Shown: piece by piece, positions 18,849-26,825 of the stretch | How the letters are laid out: every line of letters starts with the position of its first letter | Position numbering within the stretch: the stretch's first letter is position 1 | Origin: a virus | Strand: one strand, 5' to 3' | Virus record (IMG/VR): IMGVR_UViG_3300031774_000097 | Span: 1-29,636 of that record | Length of the DNA stretch: 29,636 nucleotides | Made by a program: the position numbers and the translations under genes | The notes under the pieces: model-generated | What the model saw: only the letters and a program-made list of their open reading frames with translations | Told to the model about the DNA's origin: nothing | The model's database searches: none

Positions 18849-19468
18849 GCAGCTAACTCCAAAAGCGTTAAATAACTTGAAGATGATGATTGTTGTGCTG
18901 TACTGGAAGTTGTACCACCATCGCTAAGAGACTTCATTTGTGTTTTATAAGTCAAAGTATCGCCTACACTATATGATGGAGTATGAATCATTGTGACCGC
19001 AAATCTATCATGGAAATTCATACTAGTAGATGATGCACCACCACCACCAAAATAGTATAAATCGTTAGTCTGTGAAGGAACAACGACATTAGAACCTTCT
19101 AATACTTGAACAGATGTACCTGTGTTTACAGTACTTGATGTAGTTCTAAAAAATTGATTAACAATCACTAAAATCTTACTGCTTGCAGCCGAAGGCTGGA
19201 TAGTACCGCTTAATCCAGTATCAACAAAAGTTTGTCCACTTGTAGAAGTTGCAGTAGTAGTTGTATAAGTTTCATATTTTAAAACTTTACCTCCTCCTCC
19301 TGCTGCTGCAAAACTTAAATTTCCAGATCCATCAGTTTTCATAAACTGACCAGCCGATCCATCCGCATTTGGTAATTTAAAAGCTACATCTGCTGCACCT
19401 GGAGCATTGGTTGGAGCGTTGAGTGAAACAACATTACCGCCTGAATGTTTTAGTGATATTTTGCTCAT
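18845..19468 (-). CDS. Tail fibre protein
   Basis: 207 residues. N-terminal attachment-like segment MSKISLKHSGGNVVSLNAPT and the motif ADVAFKLPNADGSAGQFMKT, DGSGNLSFAAAG, common at the base of marine phage fibres, followed by a glycine run and a C-terminal beta-rich domain (VLKYETYTTTTATSTSGQTF, VDTGLSGTIQP, SSKILVIVNQFF, DTLTYKTQMKS, YLTLLELAA). The C-terminal domain is probably the host-contact head. Overlaps neighbours on both sides by 4 bases. Virion location inferred. Confidence 0.7.
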   Translation of the reverse strand: MSKISLKHSGGNVVSLNAPTNAPGAADVAFKLPNADGSAGQFMKTDGSGNLSFAAAGGGGKVLKYETYTTTTATSTSGQTFVDTGLSGTIQPSAASSKILVIVNQFFRTTSSTVNTGTSVQVLEGSNVVVPSQTNDLYYFGGGGASSTSMNFHDRFAVTMIHTPSYSVGDTLTYKTQMKSLSDGGTTSSTAQQSSSSSYLTLLELAA

Positions 19469-19794
19469 GGTTTAGGATATTTGTCTTTGATAGCTTTGAT
19501 AGAAGTTTTCCAACCAGCTACACCACTATGATAAATCGTATCAAGCTGATGTTCAATAGGAGGATACTCTGCTTTACGTTGTGACTTATATGAATCATTC
19601 TCTAAATCCCAAGCAGCTTGTAATGCAGCAAGGCCATTTGTGCAATCTGATTCTGTAGGTTTTGCTCCGCCATCTTTAACAACTAAATTTGCATAAATTT
19701 TATTAGTTGGGTCTGACCAAGAAAACCACTGTCCTGTACGGACAGTTACAAGATAATCTTCAATCTCATTTGGTCTGCCTGTTAAAAAATCCAT
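19465..19794 (-). CDS. Fibre-associated small protein (XkdW / tail assembly type)
   Basis: 109 residues. The C-terminus carries RKAEYPPIEHQLDTIYHSGV, AGWKTSIKAIKDKYPKP, matching the pattern 'Rk.eYP.ieeQLD.ly..G...Wk..I..vK.kyPk' found in XkdW-like and fibre-associated phage proteins. The N-terminal half (FSWSDPTNKIYANLVVKDGG, AKPTESDCTNGLAALQAAWD) resembles that of the second chaperone-like gene at 18498, hinting at common descent. It lies directly after the fibre gene 19796-20458 and overlaps the next fibre start. Assembly role inferred. Confidence 0.7.
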   Translation of the reverse strand: MDFLTGRPNEIEDYLVTVRTGQWFSWSDPTNKIYANLVVKDGGAKPTESDCTNGLAALQAAWDLENDSYKSQRKAEYPPIEHQLDTIYHSGVAGWKTSIKAIKDKYPKP

Positions 19795-19795
19795 A

Positions 19796-20458
19796 TTAAG
19801 TATCAGCTAAACGCATAAAACGAGCAAGAGTTCCACCGTTGTTAATATTATCGGGATTGCCGTCAATAACTACTTTAACTCTAGTTGTTAGAGCATTTGT
19901 TACATCGTAATAAAAAGTATTTTGGTTTTGTGAATACCAAGTTCCAGATATAGCTGGAATGTTGGAATACGACTTTAGGGGTGATCCTGCGTAACTGGAA
20001 CCACTATCTGTTGAGATTTGAGTGTAAATTGAATAACTATCGTGACCAGTACTTCCATAAGCGTATGCTTGTACATTAACTTGCCAAAAACCAGTTGAAG
20101 GGAAAGTCCAAATACCACTTGATTGTGTCATAGCCGAACCAAACCCAGTAGTATTACCATGTGCACTATATTGCGCCCAGTTTACAACAGGATTAGCACC
20201 ACCAGTGAAACTTGTAGTTACGTACCAAACGCTAAGATCAGTTATGCCACCACTTATTCCAGTTAAACCTGAACCATCACCACTTAAACCGCTTGCTGAA
20301 ATTGCAAATTTTTCTACTCCACCAGCCGAAAACTTGATAGTGTCAGCAGCAGGAAAACTTATTCCTGTGTCAGCATCATCACCAGTTATAGCTGGTGCAG
20401 ATACAGATCCAGCTACTCCTTTGATTGCTGGTGTTGTTCCTGATAGTTCTAAACTCAT
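19796..20458 (-). CDS. Tail fibre with C1q/TNF-like head
   Basis: 220 residues. MSLELSGTTPAIKGVAGSVS, APAITGDDADTGISFPAADT and IKFSAGGVEKFAISASG form the common base segment of marine phage fibres. After a glycine hinge (GDGSGLTGISGG) the C-terminal domain has the strand pattern of a C1q/TNF jelly roll: WAQYSAHGNTTG, GIWTFPSTGFWQVNVQAYAY, YSIYTQISTDSG, TRVKVVIDG, GGTLARFMRL. Such trimeric heads are often receptor-binding. Gap to the next gene is one base. Fold assignment by pattern. Confidence 0.65.
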   Translation of the reverse strand: MSLELSGTTPAIKGVAGSVSAPAITGDDADTGISFPAADTIKFSAGGVEKFAISASGLSGDGSGLTGISGGITDLSVWYVTTSFTGGANPVVNWAQYSAHGNTTGFGSAMTQSSGIWTFPSTGFWQVNVQAYAYGSTGHDSYSIYTQISTDSGSSYAGSPLKSYSNIPAISGTWYSQNQNTFYYDVTNALTTRVKVVIDGNPDNINNGGTLARFMRLADT

Positions 20459-20460
20459 AA

Positions 20461-21105
20461 TTAAAGAATAACAAGAGTTGCCCCATTTGGCACGACTACT
20501 TCTTTATTAGCATTTATTGTAGGTGATACTGTGATCGCATTTTTACCAGCAGATAAAGTATATGATTCTGTAATAGTTTGGCCTGTCTCCAAGAACACCT
20601 GATCTGTTCCTCCTCCAGTTGCTCCAGCACCTCCACCAAGTTCTCCCCAGCCTGTATTTTTATATCCTTCAAACCTGTTTTGATCTGAGTTATATCTAAA
20701 TTGTCCTATTGCTGCTGTTGGTGCTCCAGACTGTCCAGGTTGCTGTGCATCAGTACCAACAGGAACTTTTAAAAATCCAGTGGAGTTCATCGCTACATCA
20801 CCTGTCATGGTAGGTGTCGCTGCATTAACTAAACCTAAATTAGCTTGTGTAATATTTCCAATAGTTGTGAACGTACCCGTTCCAGAAGATACCGCAGTAC
20901 AGATTTTTAATAAATTAGTAGACGAATCAATATGTGGCTGAAATTGAACTACATTTCCTGTTCCAGAAGGATCTCCACTTGCAGAGTTTATTGTTCTTAA
21001 AGCTGAAAAAATATCATTTATTCCTGCACGAACCGCAGCACCCGTTCCATTGGCTACATTAAAATTATTACCCGTTTCTTTAGTTGTACTATTGACTCTT
21101 GCCAT
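20461..21105 (-). CDS. Tail fibre base / connector protein
   Basis: 214 residues, MARVNSTTKETGNNFNVANG, TGAAVRAGINDIFSALRTIN. The middle contains the widely shared fibre motif IGQFRYNSDQNRFEGYKNTG followed by WGELGGGAGATGGG and a C-terminal beta region TITESYTLSAGKNAITVSPT. From memory this arrangement (RYNs...FEGY..GaWg.iGGGAGATGGGtDQ.F.EN) is very common in cyanophage fibre proteins. It is the first fibre gene after the tail-tip J-like protein, 25 bases downstream, and is therefore a candidate link between tip and the later fibres. Confidence 0.7.
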   Translation of the reverse strand: MARVNSTTKETGNNFNVANGTGAAVRAGINDIFSALRTINSASGDPSGTGNVVQFQPHIDSSTNLLKICTAVSSGTGTFTTIGNITQANLGLVNAATPTMTGDVAMNSTGFLKVPVGTDAQQPGQSGAPTAAIGQFRYNSDQNRFEGYKNTGWGELGGGAGATGGGTDQVFLETGQTITESYTLSAGKNAITVSPTINANKEVVVPNGATLVIL

Positions 21106-21130
21106 TTCGGTAATATTTTATTTTATTTTA

Positions 21131-24100
21131 TCATCCCTTACCAAATCCGACAGCCTGATAAGTGAAATTTCTATCAATCGAAGCATTTGATGAATTTTTA
21201 AAATGAACAGTAAAACCTGTTCCCGATACGTTAGTAACTTCAAAATAGTCACCTGATGCAAAAGTTCCAACGGGTTGAATGGCAACAGAGGGAAGATTAC
21301 TATTTACACCACCTAAACCAGCAGTTCCAGTAAAGAAGGTATTTGTAAACGTAATATTCTTTGCCCCCGCCCCAGATGCAATCGATGTTGTACTTTGTTC
21401 AGTTCTTCTTTGAAGTGATGCTGTATAACCTAACTGAAATACTCTTATATCTTGGTCAGGATCATTACTTGTTAAATTAACTTTAAATTTAAAACCTCTA
21501 CCCTTATAAGTTCCATTTGCAAATGTTTGGAACGCACTATATGTAGGCGATCCAGTAGACGGATCGTTTTGAGTAACTGCAACTAACATCTCAGCATTAA
21601 CCTTAGTAGCTGTTGCTCCATCAAAATCCACTCTTGCATCTATATCTGAAATCGAATCAAATAAATCTGATGGGAAAAATGCTTCTGTTAAAAAATGACG
21701 TTTTAAATCAAGACTAAATACACCACCTAAATCTAAGAAAGATGTTCCTGAAGATCCTCCAAATTCATATGTGCCTAATGGAGCAATGCCTCCAATATCA
21801 TCTATAGAATTTTCATTATCAAAATTAGTGATTGCATCAAATAAACCCGTACCAGTTAAATTCAAAGAATTTGTTGTTGCATCGACAGCTACGTTAGTTT
21901 TTACACCTTGAAACTTTGGAACATCTAAGTCTTCTCTTCTTGTAAGTGCAATAAGCGGTGCAAGATTATCAGGTAAATCTATTACAACACTTGTTTCCCC
22001 TGCACTAAATCTACCACCATCATCTTGAAATTTTAAAATATATTCTCCTTCAAGATAGGGAACTTCCGCAGTTGTGGTATTTCCTGCTAATGCTTCAATA
22101 AGGTCAGTAGCATTAGAAAAAGTTCCTGTTCCATCAGTTTTTGTCGAATGTCTTACATAAACTCGACCACCATGAGTAACGTCTAAATCAGTAGATAAAT
22201 TCCAACGTAGCCTTACGAGCTTATCACTTATAGGTTCTGCGGTTAGACCAGTAACATCTCCTGGAACTGCACTTTTTCCTACAGCAATATGTGTAAAAGT
22301 TGTGGGATTTGCTGAAGATTCAAGATTTGAACCAACACTAACTAATTCAAAATTATAAGTACCTTCTAACGAATCCAGTATTTGAAATTCTGGTGTTAAT
22401 GATTTTAAAGTTTTAAAATTACCATTGTCTACTTGATATTTTAATTCATAATGAATGGCTCTTGGGACAGAATTAAAATCTATATTCAATCTTGTTCTTG
22501 CTCTATTGCCTTCTGTAAAAAATTCTTCAACAACATTAGGAGCAGAAGGAGCAGGAACAGGTTCGTTTAATACTGTTATATTTCTAACAGGTAGTGCAGA
22601 TCCATCTTCTATAAATGCAAACTTTCCTGAGTTATAAGCCGTTCCAACAATCGCATAATTATCCTTATCTTCAGTTACACTTACGACTCTCCATTGAGTA
22701 GTCTGTAGGGTTGTATTTTCAAGTATCCAAATACTGTTTCTATTAGGAGCAGAGGAAAAAGCAGATGATACCGTAATTACAGCACCAGAAATACTACTTA
22801 CATCTCGTTTTTCTACAGTGCCGTTAGGCATAACAACACTTATTGTTGCGTTATTTGTAGCATCTAGATCGGTGTCTGCTGTGTTATCAACAGTAATAGT
22901 TGTAGTTGTCGCAGTATTGATACGACCACCTCTTCTTAATCCTGCCCTTACTGGATCGCTTACTTCAATAACTTGCCCTGGTCTAACAACTACACCTTCT
23001 GATATTCCAGTAGTAAAACTAATGGTTTCAGTAGAATTTTGCTCTTCAAATAAAATGAATCGGCCTAATCTTCTTGCTTGGTTTCTAGAAGTACAGCCAA
23101 AACCTGTTATCTTTTTATGAATAATTCCATATTTATTTTTAGCAGCAGTATCTTCAACAGTCTCAAAATCTGGCTCTTGATTAGTCATGTCAAAGTAAGA
23201 TACAGACACAACAGTTGATCTTGTTTTTAAACTCGTACCAGAATATATAAATCCTTCAGAAGTTACGTTTGATAAGTTGAATAAATAACTAGCATCTGTA
23301 GGTCTATCTTGAGTAAGAGTTAAAGATCCTGCACCCCAAAATGTCATAGCTCTCATTACAGAACTGAGAGCCATTACTGTTTTAAAAGCATCTGCTCTTT
23401 GATTTAAAACTACGTTACAACTAAATCTAGGTTCTTGACCTCCTTGACCATCATCAACTAATGCAGAAGCATAGACAGAAGCACTATAAAAAGAATATTT
23501 ATCTAGTTGAGCTTCAGTAATATGTTCCCCTAACCCATAGCGACTTTCCGTGATTAAGTTAAATAATATCCAAGCAGGATCGGTTGTCCAATGTGTAGTT
23601 GTAGTAAGCGTTCCATTAAAAGTACCACTGTAAATTAATCTTCCATTTGTTTGATCCACAGTTGCATTATGAGGAATCTTAACTTTTACTCCACGAATCC
23701 TGTATAAACGTCTTGGAATACTAGGAAACTGCTCTGCATCAAAACGCAAATAAGTATGAGCTACATTTGGATATGGCCTTTGTTCATCTATTATCTTTGT
23801 AAAAGATGACCACCTAAAAGTATCTGTTATTCTTTCGCTTGTGCTATCAGCAGAGTCTCTACCAACTGTTATTGAAATTGGAAAAGATGTACCTTGTCTT
23901 AAAGTAATTTTAAAATCTCTAGAATATGCACCTCTTGATTTACCCCTAATACTAAAAGCAGACGTTGGTACTGTAAGTAAATTTAAAAACCCACCAGGGC
24001 CAGTACCAGTAATTTGATTTTTATCAAAACGGGTTGTTCTTCCATTGTTTTCAGTAATTAATATAAATACATCAACTGTGGTTCCTAAATTTTTGCCATC

Positions 24101-24610
24101 TTTTTCATTAATATTAACAAGAGCATCAAAACGTATTGTGACTCTAACTTCATCAATATTAGATTCGGTTATTGTTCTAGTTACTGGTGCTGCATTAGTC
24201 ACTGGAGCATTTACACTAACTTCTGTTTCTATATCACTGACAACTGGTATAGAAGTTTGATTTGCCGTTCCAAAACGGGTTTTAAATAAGACTCTTTGAA
24301 AGTTAAAATCAGCATCCGTTATATTACTTGAATTTGCTGTTGATTTTACAATAGGTGTTTTGTCTAAAAACACATCTTTTAAAGAGGCTTTGTTATAAGC
24401 ATCAGTTCCTTGAGTAAGTCCTGCTGCCGAAGGAAAACCTTCAATCTCTCCTTCACTTAGAACTTCTACAATATTTACTGCTTGCCTACTTTGTACTGAG
24501 CCAAAACTTATAGTAGCAGTACCACTAGGGCCACCACCAAACCATTTAAACGGGTTTAGTTGAATTTCTTTTGGCCCTGCTCCAAAATCAACTCCAGGTA
24601 TTTTAAACAT
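21131..24610 (-). CDS. Tail tip attachment protein, lambda J-like
   Basis: 1159 residues. The N-terminal third has the features of central tail hub / host-specificity J proteins: SRQAVNIVEVLSEGEIEGFP, DVFLDKTPIV, then VKIPHNATVDQTNGRLIYSG and WILFNLITESRYGLGEHITE, the conserved 'DPa...l.L.....yGlg' region. Residues about 500-640 have SFTTGISEGVVVRPGQVIEV, and about 640-860 contain fibronectin type III-like repeats (DVTGLTAEPISDKLVRLRWN). The C-terminal 300 residues are beta-rich and probably the most variable. The protein forms the tail tip and, in lambda, contacts the receptor. Position after K-, I-like genes is canonical; start overlaps the I-like stop by a base. Confidence 0.9.
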   Translation of the reverse strand: MFKIPGVDFGAGPKEIQLNPFKWFGGGPSGTATISFGSVQSRQAVNIVEVLSEGEIEGFPSAAGLTQGTDAYNKASLKDVFLDKTPIVKSTANSSNITDADFNFQRVLFKTRFGTANQTSIPVVSDIETEVSVNAPVTNAAPVTRTITESNIDEVRVTIRFDALVNINEKDGKNLGTTVDVFILITENNGRTTRFDKNQITGTGPGGFLNLLTVPTSAFSIRGKSRGAYSRDFKITLRQGTSFPISITVGRDSADSTSERITDTFRWSSFTKIIDEQRPYPNVAHTYLRFDAEQFPSIPRRLYRIRGVKVKIPHNATVDQTNGRLIYSGTFNGTLTTTTHWTTDPAWILFNLITESRYGLGEHITEAQLDKYSFYSASVYASALVDDGQGGQEPRFSCNVVLNQRADAFKTVMALSSVMRAMTFWGAGSLTLTQDRPTDASYLFNLSNVTSEGFIYSGTSLKTRSTVVSVSYFDMTNQEPDFETVEDTAAKNKYGIIHKKITGFGCTSRNQARRLGRFILFEEQNSTETISFTTGISEGVVVRPGQVIEVSDPVRAGLRRGGRINTATTTTITVDNTADTDLDATNNATISVVMPNGTVEKRDVSSISGAVITVSSAFSSAPNRNSIWILENTTLQTTQWRVVSVTEDKDNYAIVGTAYNSGKFAFIEDGSALPVRNITVLNEPVPAPSAPNVVEEFFTEGNRARTRLNIDFNSVPRAIHYELKYQVDNGNFKTLKSLTPEFQILDSLEGTYNFELVSVGSNLESSANPTTFTHIAVGKSAVPGDVTGLTAEPISDKLVRLRWNLSTDLDVTHGGRVYVRHSTKTDGTGTFSNATDLIEALAGNTTTAEVPYLEGEYILKFQDDGGRFSAGETSVVIDLPDNLAPLIALTRREDLDVPKFQGVKTNVAVDATTNSLNLTGTGLFDAITNFDNENSIDDIGGIAPLGTYEFGGSSGTSFLDLGGVFSLDLKRHFLTEAFFPSDLFDSISDIDARVDFDGATATKVNAEMLVAVTQNDPSTGSPTYSAFQTFANGTYKGRGFKFKVNLTSNDPDQDIRVFQLGYTASLQRRTEQSTTSIASGAGAKNITFTNTFFTGTAGLGGVNSNLPSVAIQPVGTFASGDYFEVTNVSGTGFTVHFKNSSNASIDRNFTYQAVGFGKG

Positions 24611-25215
24611 TATGTTCCTCCTGAGAAGTCCTCTGTATCAATTCCTGCTGACACAATTATAGATCCAGTAAAAACTTCGCCATAAACTACTGGTATCGCA
24701 CTTCCAGCGTTTATAGTATTTAAAATTCCATTAAAATTAAAACTATTTGGATCGTCAAAGTTTGTATCCTCTGGTGCAGGAGTTAACATTTGTGCTGCTC
24801 CCGATAGTGCAAAATATAAACCTAAATTTCCTAACGCAACAGTTAAAGCACTCGCTCCTGCTGATCCTGCAACAAAACCAGATGTAGTTAATGCTGGTGC
24901 TGCACCAGGCAAGAAAATAGCTGTTCCTATGAGAACTGCCCCTAATAAAAATCTTCCAAGACCTCTTCTAGCACCAACAGCCACAGGTACTATTTTTATT
25001 TCTTGTTGACCGACAGGTACATCCAATTCTTTTTCATTTATTTCATATTCTCCAACTTTTATACAATAATTTTGTTCTATCATGTGCGATTGCAGAGCAG
25101 GAAAGTTTGCTGTTAAAAATCTAATAGCATCTACTGTGGAATTTATTTCAGCTTCAAAAGTACGTTGTCCTAAAAAGCGAGCTAGTCTGCCGTAAACTTT
25201 TATTTTACTGAGCAT
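24610..25215 (-). CDS. Tail assembly protein, lambda I-like
   Basis: 201 residues. The N-terminal 75 residues look like a ubiquitin/ThiS-type fold (IKVYGRLARFLGQRTFEAEI, TVDAIRFLTANFPALQSHM), followed by a hydrophobic glycine/alanine region (LGRFLLGAVLIGTAIFLPGA, VALGNLGLYFALSGAAQMLT) and a C-terminal stretch with GSAIPVVYGEVFTGSIIVSA. This is the layout of lambda gpI, a tail-tip assembly factor not found in mature virions. It lies between the K- and J-like genes with overlaps on both sides (11 bases with K), exactly as in lambda. Confidence 0.85.
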   Translation of the reverse strand: MLSKIKVYGRLARFLGQRTFEAEINSTVDAIRFLTANFPALQSHMIEQNYCIKVGEYEINEKELDVPVGQQEIKIVPVAVGARRGLGRFLLGAVLIGTAIFLPGAAPALTTSGFVAGSAGASALTVALGNLGLYFALSGAAQMLTPAPEDTNFDDPNSFNFNGILNTINAGSAIPVVYGEVFTGSIIVSAGIDTEDFSGGT

Positions 25216-25912
25216 AACGATACCTCTTCTTTGTACATTCTATCCATTTTTGGTCATAAGTTTCTCTGGAACTAAGTCTTTTCACACAATGTTGAAGAAT
25301 AGTCTGATCTCCTATATACAAAGCCACATGATCTAACTTACCTGTATTAGTTGTATCCATAAGCAGAACATCTCCAACTTCTGTCTCATCATTCTCACCT
25401 AACTCCACAAAACCTACTTTAGGTAGACCATATTCAAACAAAGGAGATTCAGAAAATTCTTTTGGACTTTTTGGTCTTTTCCAATGCTTTATAACTATAT
25501 CTTTCTTTTGTTTATACCAATCAGTAATTAAACTCCAGCAATCTTGAATATCCCATACCCATTCTCTACCGATTAAACTTTTTTCATACCCAGAAGGCTC
25601 AAAATAATACCAATCTGATGTTTCTGGAGTGACAATATAAAAAGGTAAGTCTAAATATTCACAACTAGCAAGATCAGCTTGACTAGGTGTAGGAGGATGA
25701 TCTGGGTGACTGTGAAATACAGCTACAATTTCGCCCTGATCTTCTGCATTTATCCAATCATCAGGATCTAAAATAAACTGTTCTCCTAACTCTTCAGCAA
25801 GATTCTTGCAAGGAAAATATTTTTCTTTTCCTTTATAGACAGCTACTAAACCACAGGCTTCATGCGGTGCATCTTTTTTTGCGTGTTGTAAAGCAATATC
25901 TTTCCAAGTCAT
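25205..25912 (-). CDS. Tail tip peptidase, lambda K-like (JAMM + NlpC/P60)
   Basis: 235 residues, two domains. The N-terminal JAB/MPN-type metalloprotease has Glu18 (APHEACGL) and the zinc motif HSHPDHPPTPSQAD (67-80; His67, His69, Asp80). The C-terminal NlpC/P60 cysteine-peptidase domain has Cys125 (DCWSLITDWY) and His195 (LDHVALYIG), with His208 as a likely third residue. In lambda, gpK acts in tail-tip assembly, and the NlpC domain is thought to cut peptidoglycan during DNA entry. Both catalytic sets appear intact. Overlaps the L-like gene by 4 bases and the I-like gene by 11. Confidence 0.9.
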   Translation of the reverse strand: MTWKDIALQHAKKDAPHEACGLVAVYKGKEKYFPCKNLAEELGEQFILDPDDWINAEDQGEIVAVFHSHPDHPPTPSQADLASCEYLDLPFYIVTPETSDWYYFEPSGYEKSLIGREWVWDIQDCWSLITDWYKQKKDIVIKHWKRPKSPKEFSESPLFEYGLPKVGFVELGENDETEVGDVLLMDTTNTGKLDHVALYIGDQTILQHCVKRLSSRETYDQKWIECTKKRYRYAQ

Positions 25913-26484
25913 CCTCTAAATGCTCCAATACCAGGAAATAGTTCTTTCGTTGCAATTCTTCCTGGTAGTTTTACATTTACTAAATCTAAAGCGGATTGAG
26001 CTTCCCATGTAACCACATTTCTATTTTCAGTGACTTTTCTATCTAAAAAATAAATTTCTTGAGGAAATTCTGCCGAGGAATCAGGAGTTCCATAAGGATT
26101 TGTATTGCCAGTAAAGTTTACAGCATCTAAAAAACGTGCCAAAGTTCTTATTCTTGTAAATTTTGCACCATTTAAGTCATTACCAACTGTTGTTTCGTTG
26201 ACGTTTTGCATAATCGCAGTAAGCGTTCCAAAAATATTACTCACTGCAATCTTTGGTCTAGGTAAAGTTCCTGTTGAACCAAATTCAAAACCAGTGCACT
26301 CAATAGGAAATCTTAAGTAAGAATTACCAGCCCATACAACTTCTCCATTTGCGTTCATGTTTGCACCGTTATGAAAACGATATAAGGTGTTTGAACCATG
26401 TAAAGCTGCATTTAGTTCAATCGTAAAAAGTTCGATGATTGAACCAGGGTTAATTGCTTGTAATTCTGAAGTTGGTATTGCCAT
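25909..26484 (-). CDS. Minor tail protein, lambda L-like
   Basis: 191 residues, MAIPTSELQAINPGSIIELF. Features of the phage minor tail protein L family: ELNAALHGSNTLYRFHNGAN, GEVVWAGNSYLRFPIECTGF, EFGSTGTLPRPKIAVSNIFG. The C-terminal portion reads IYFLDRKVTENRNVVTWEAQ, SALDLVNVKLPGRIA. Lambda gpL carries four cysteines for an Fe-S cluster in its C-terminal part; here only one cysteine (IECTGF) is present, so no such cluster is expected. It sits between M- and K-like genes with 1- and 4-base overlaps. Part of the tail-tip complex. Confidence 0.85.
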   Translation of the reverse strand: MAIPTSELQAINPGSIIELFTIELNAALHGSNTLYRFHNGANMNANGEVVWAGNSYLRFPIECTGFEFGSTGTLPRPKIAVSNIFGTLTAIMQNVNETTVGNDLNGAKFTRIRTLARFLDAVNFTGNTNPYGTPDSSAEFPQEIYFLDRKVTENRNVVTWEAQSALDLVNVKLPGRIATKELFPGIGAFRG

Positions 26485-26825
26485 TAAGGTTCAAATACTT
26501 GCTCAAAACTAGCTGTAATTCTGTTTCTATCAAAATCAAACATTTCTCTACCAAAATTTTTACATATCCATTTGTAACTTGTAGCTTCATCAGGCGGTGA
26601 CCAATCAAATGACGTACCATTTTTAGCTTCATTTTCTAGAAATGTTTCTATTATGTCTGCATCACTGTCTTTTACATTAAAAGTAAGACTCCAAACTTTA
26701 GGATCTTGATTTAAACCAAAAGTGGTTCTTTGCTGATAACCATCACCAAACTGTGTAATACGTTGCTGTGGCTGACTACGTTTTGTAGCAGAATATTGTG
26801 GTTGAAAATCAGGAAAAGTAGCCAT
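26484..26825 (-). CDS. Minor tail protein, lambda M-like
   Basis: 113 residues, MATFPDFQPQYSATKRSQPQ. Conserved pattern of the Phage_min_tail (gpM) family: FP...P.y....s.......FGDGYQQRTTFGLN, then VWSLTFNVKDSDADIIETFL and GTSFDWSPPDEATSYKWICK. In lambda this protein works at the tail tip next to gpL. Overlaps the tape measure stop and the L-like start by single bases (TAATG style). Length agrees with the family. Confidence 0.9.
   Translation of the reverse strand: MATFPDFQPQYSATKRSQPQQRITQFGDGYQQRTTFGLNQDPKVWSLTFNVKDSDADIIETFLENEAKNGTSFDWSPPDEATSYKWICKNFGREMFDFDRNRITASFEQVFEP

Noticed and set aside
22818-23120. 100-codon plus-strand frame inside the J-like gene
   Set aside because: Shadow of a well-supported 1159-residue tail gene with no ribosome binding site or recognisable protein pattern.
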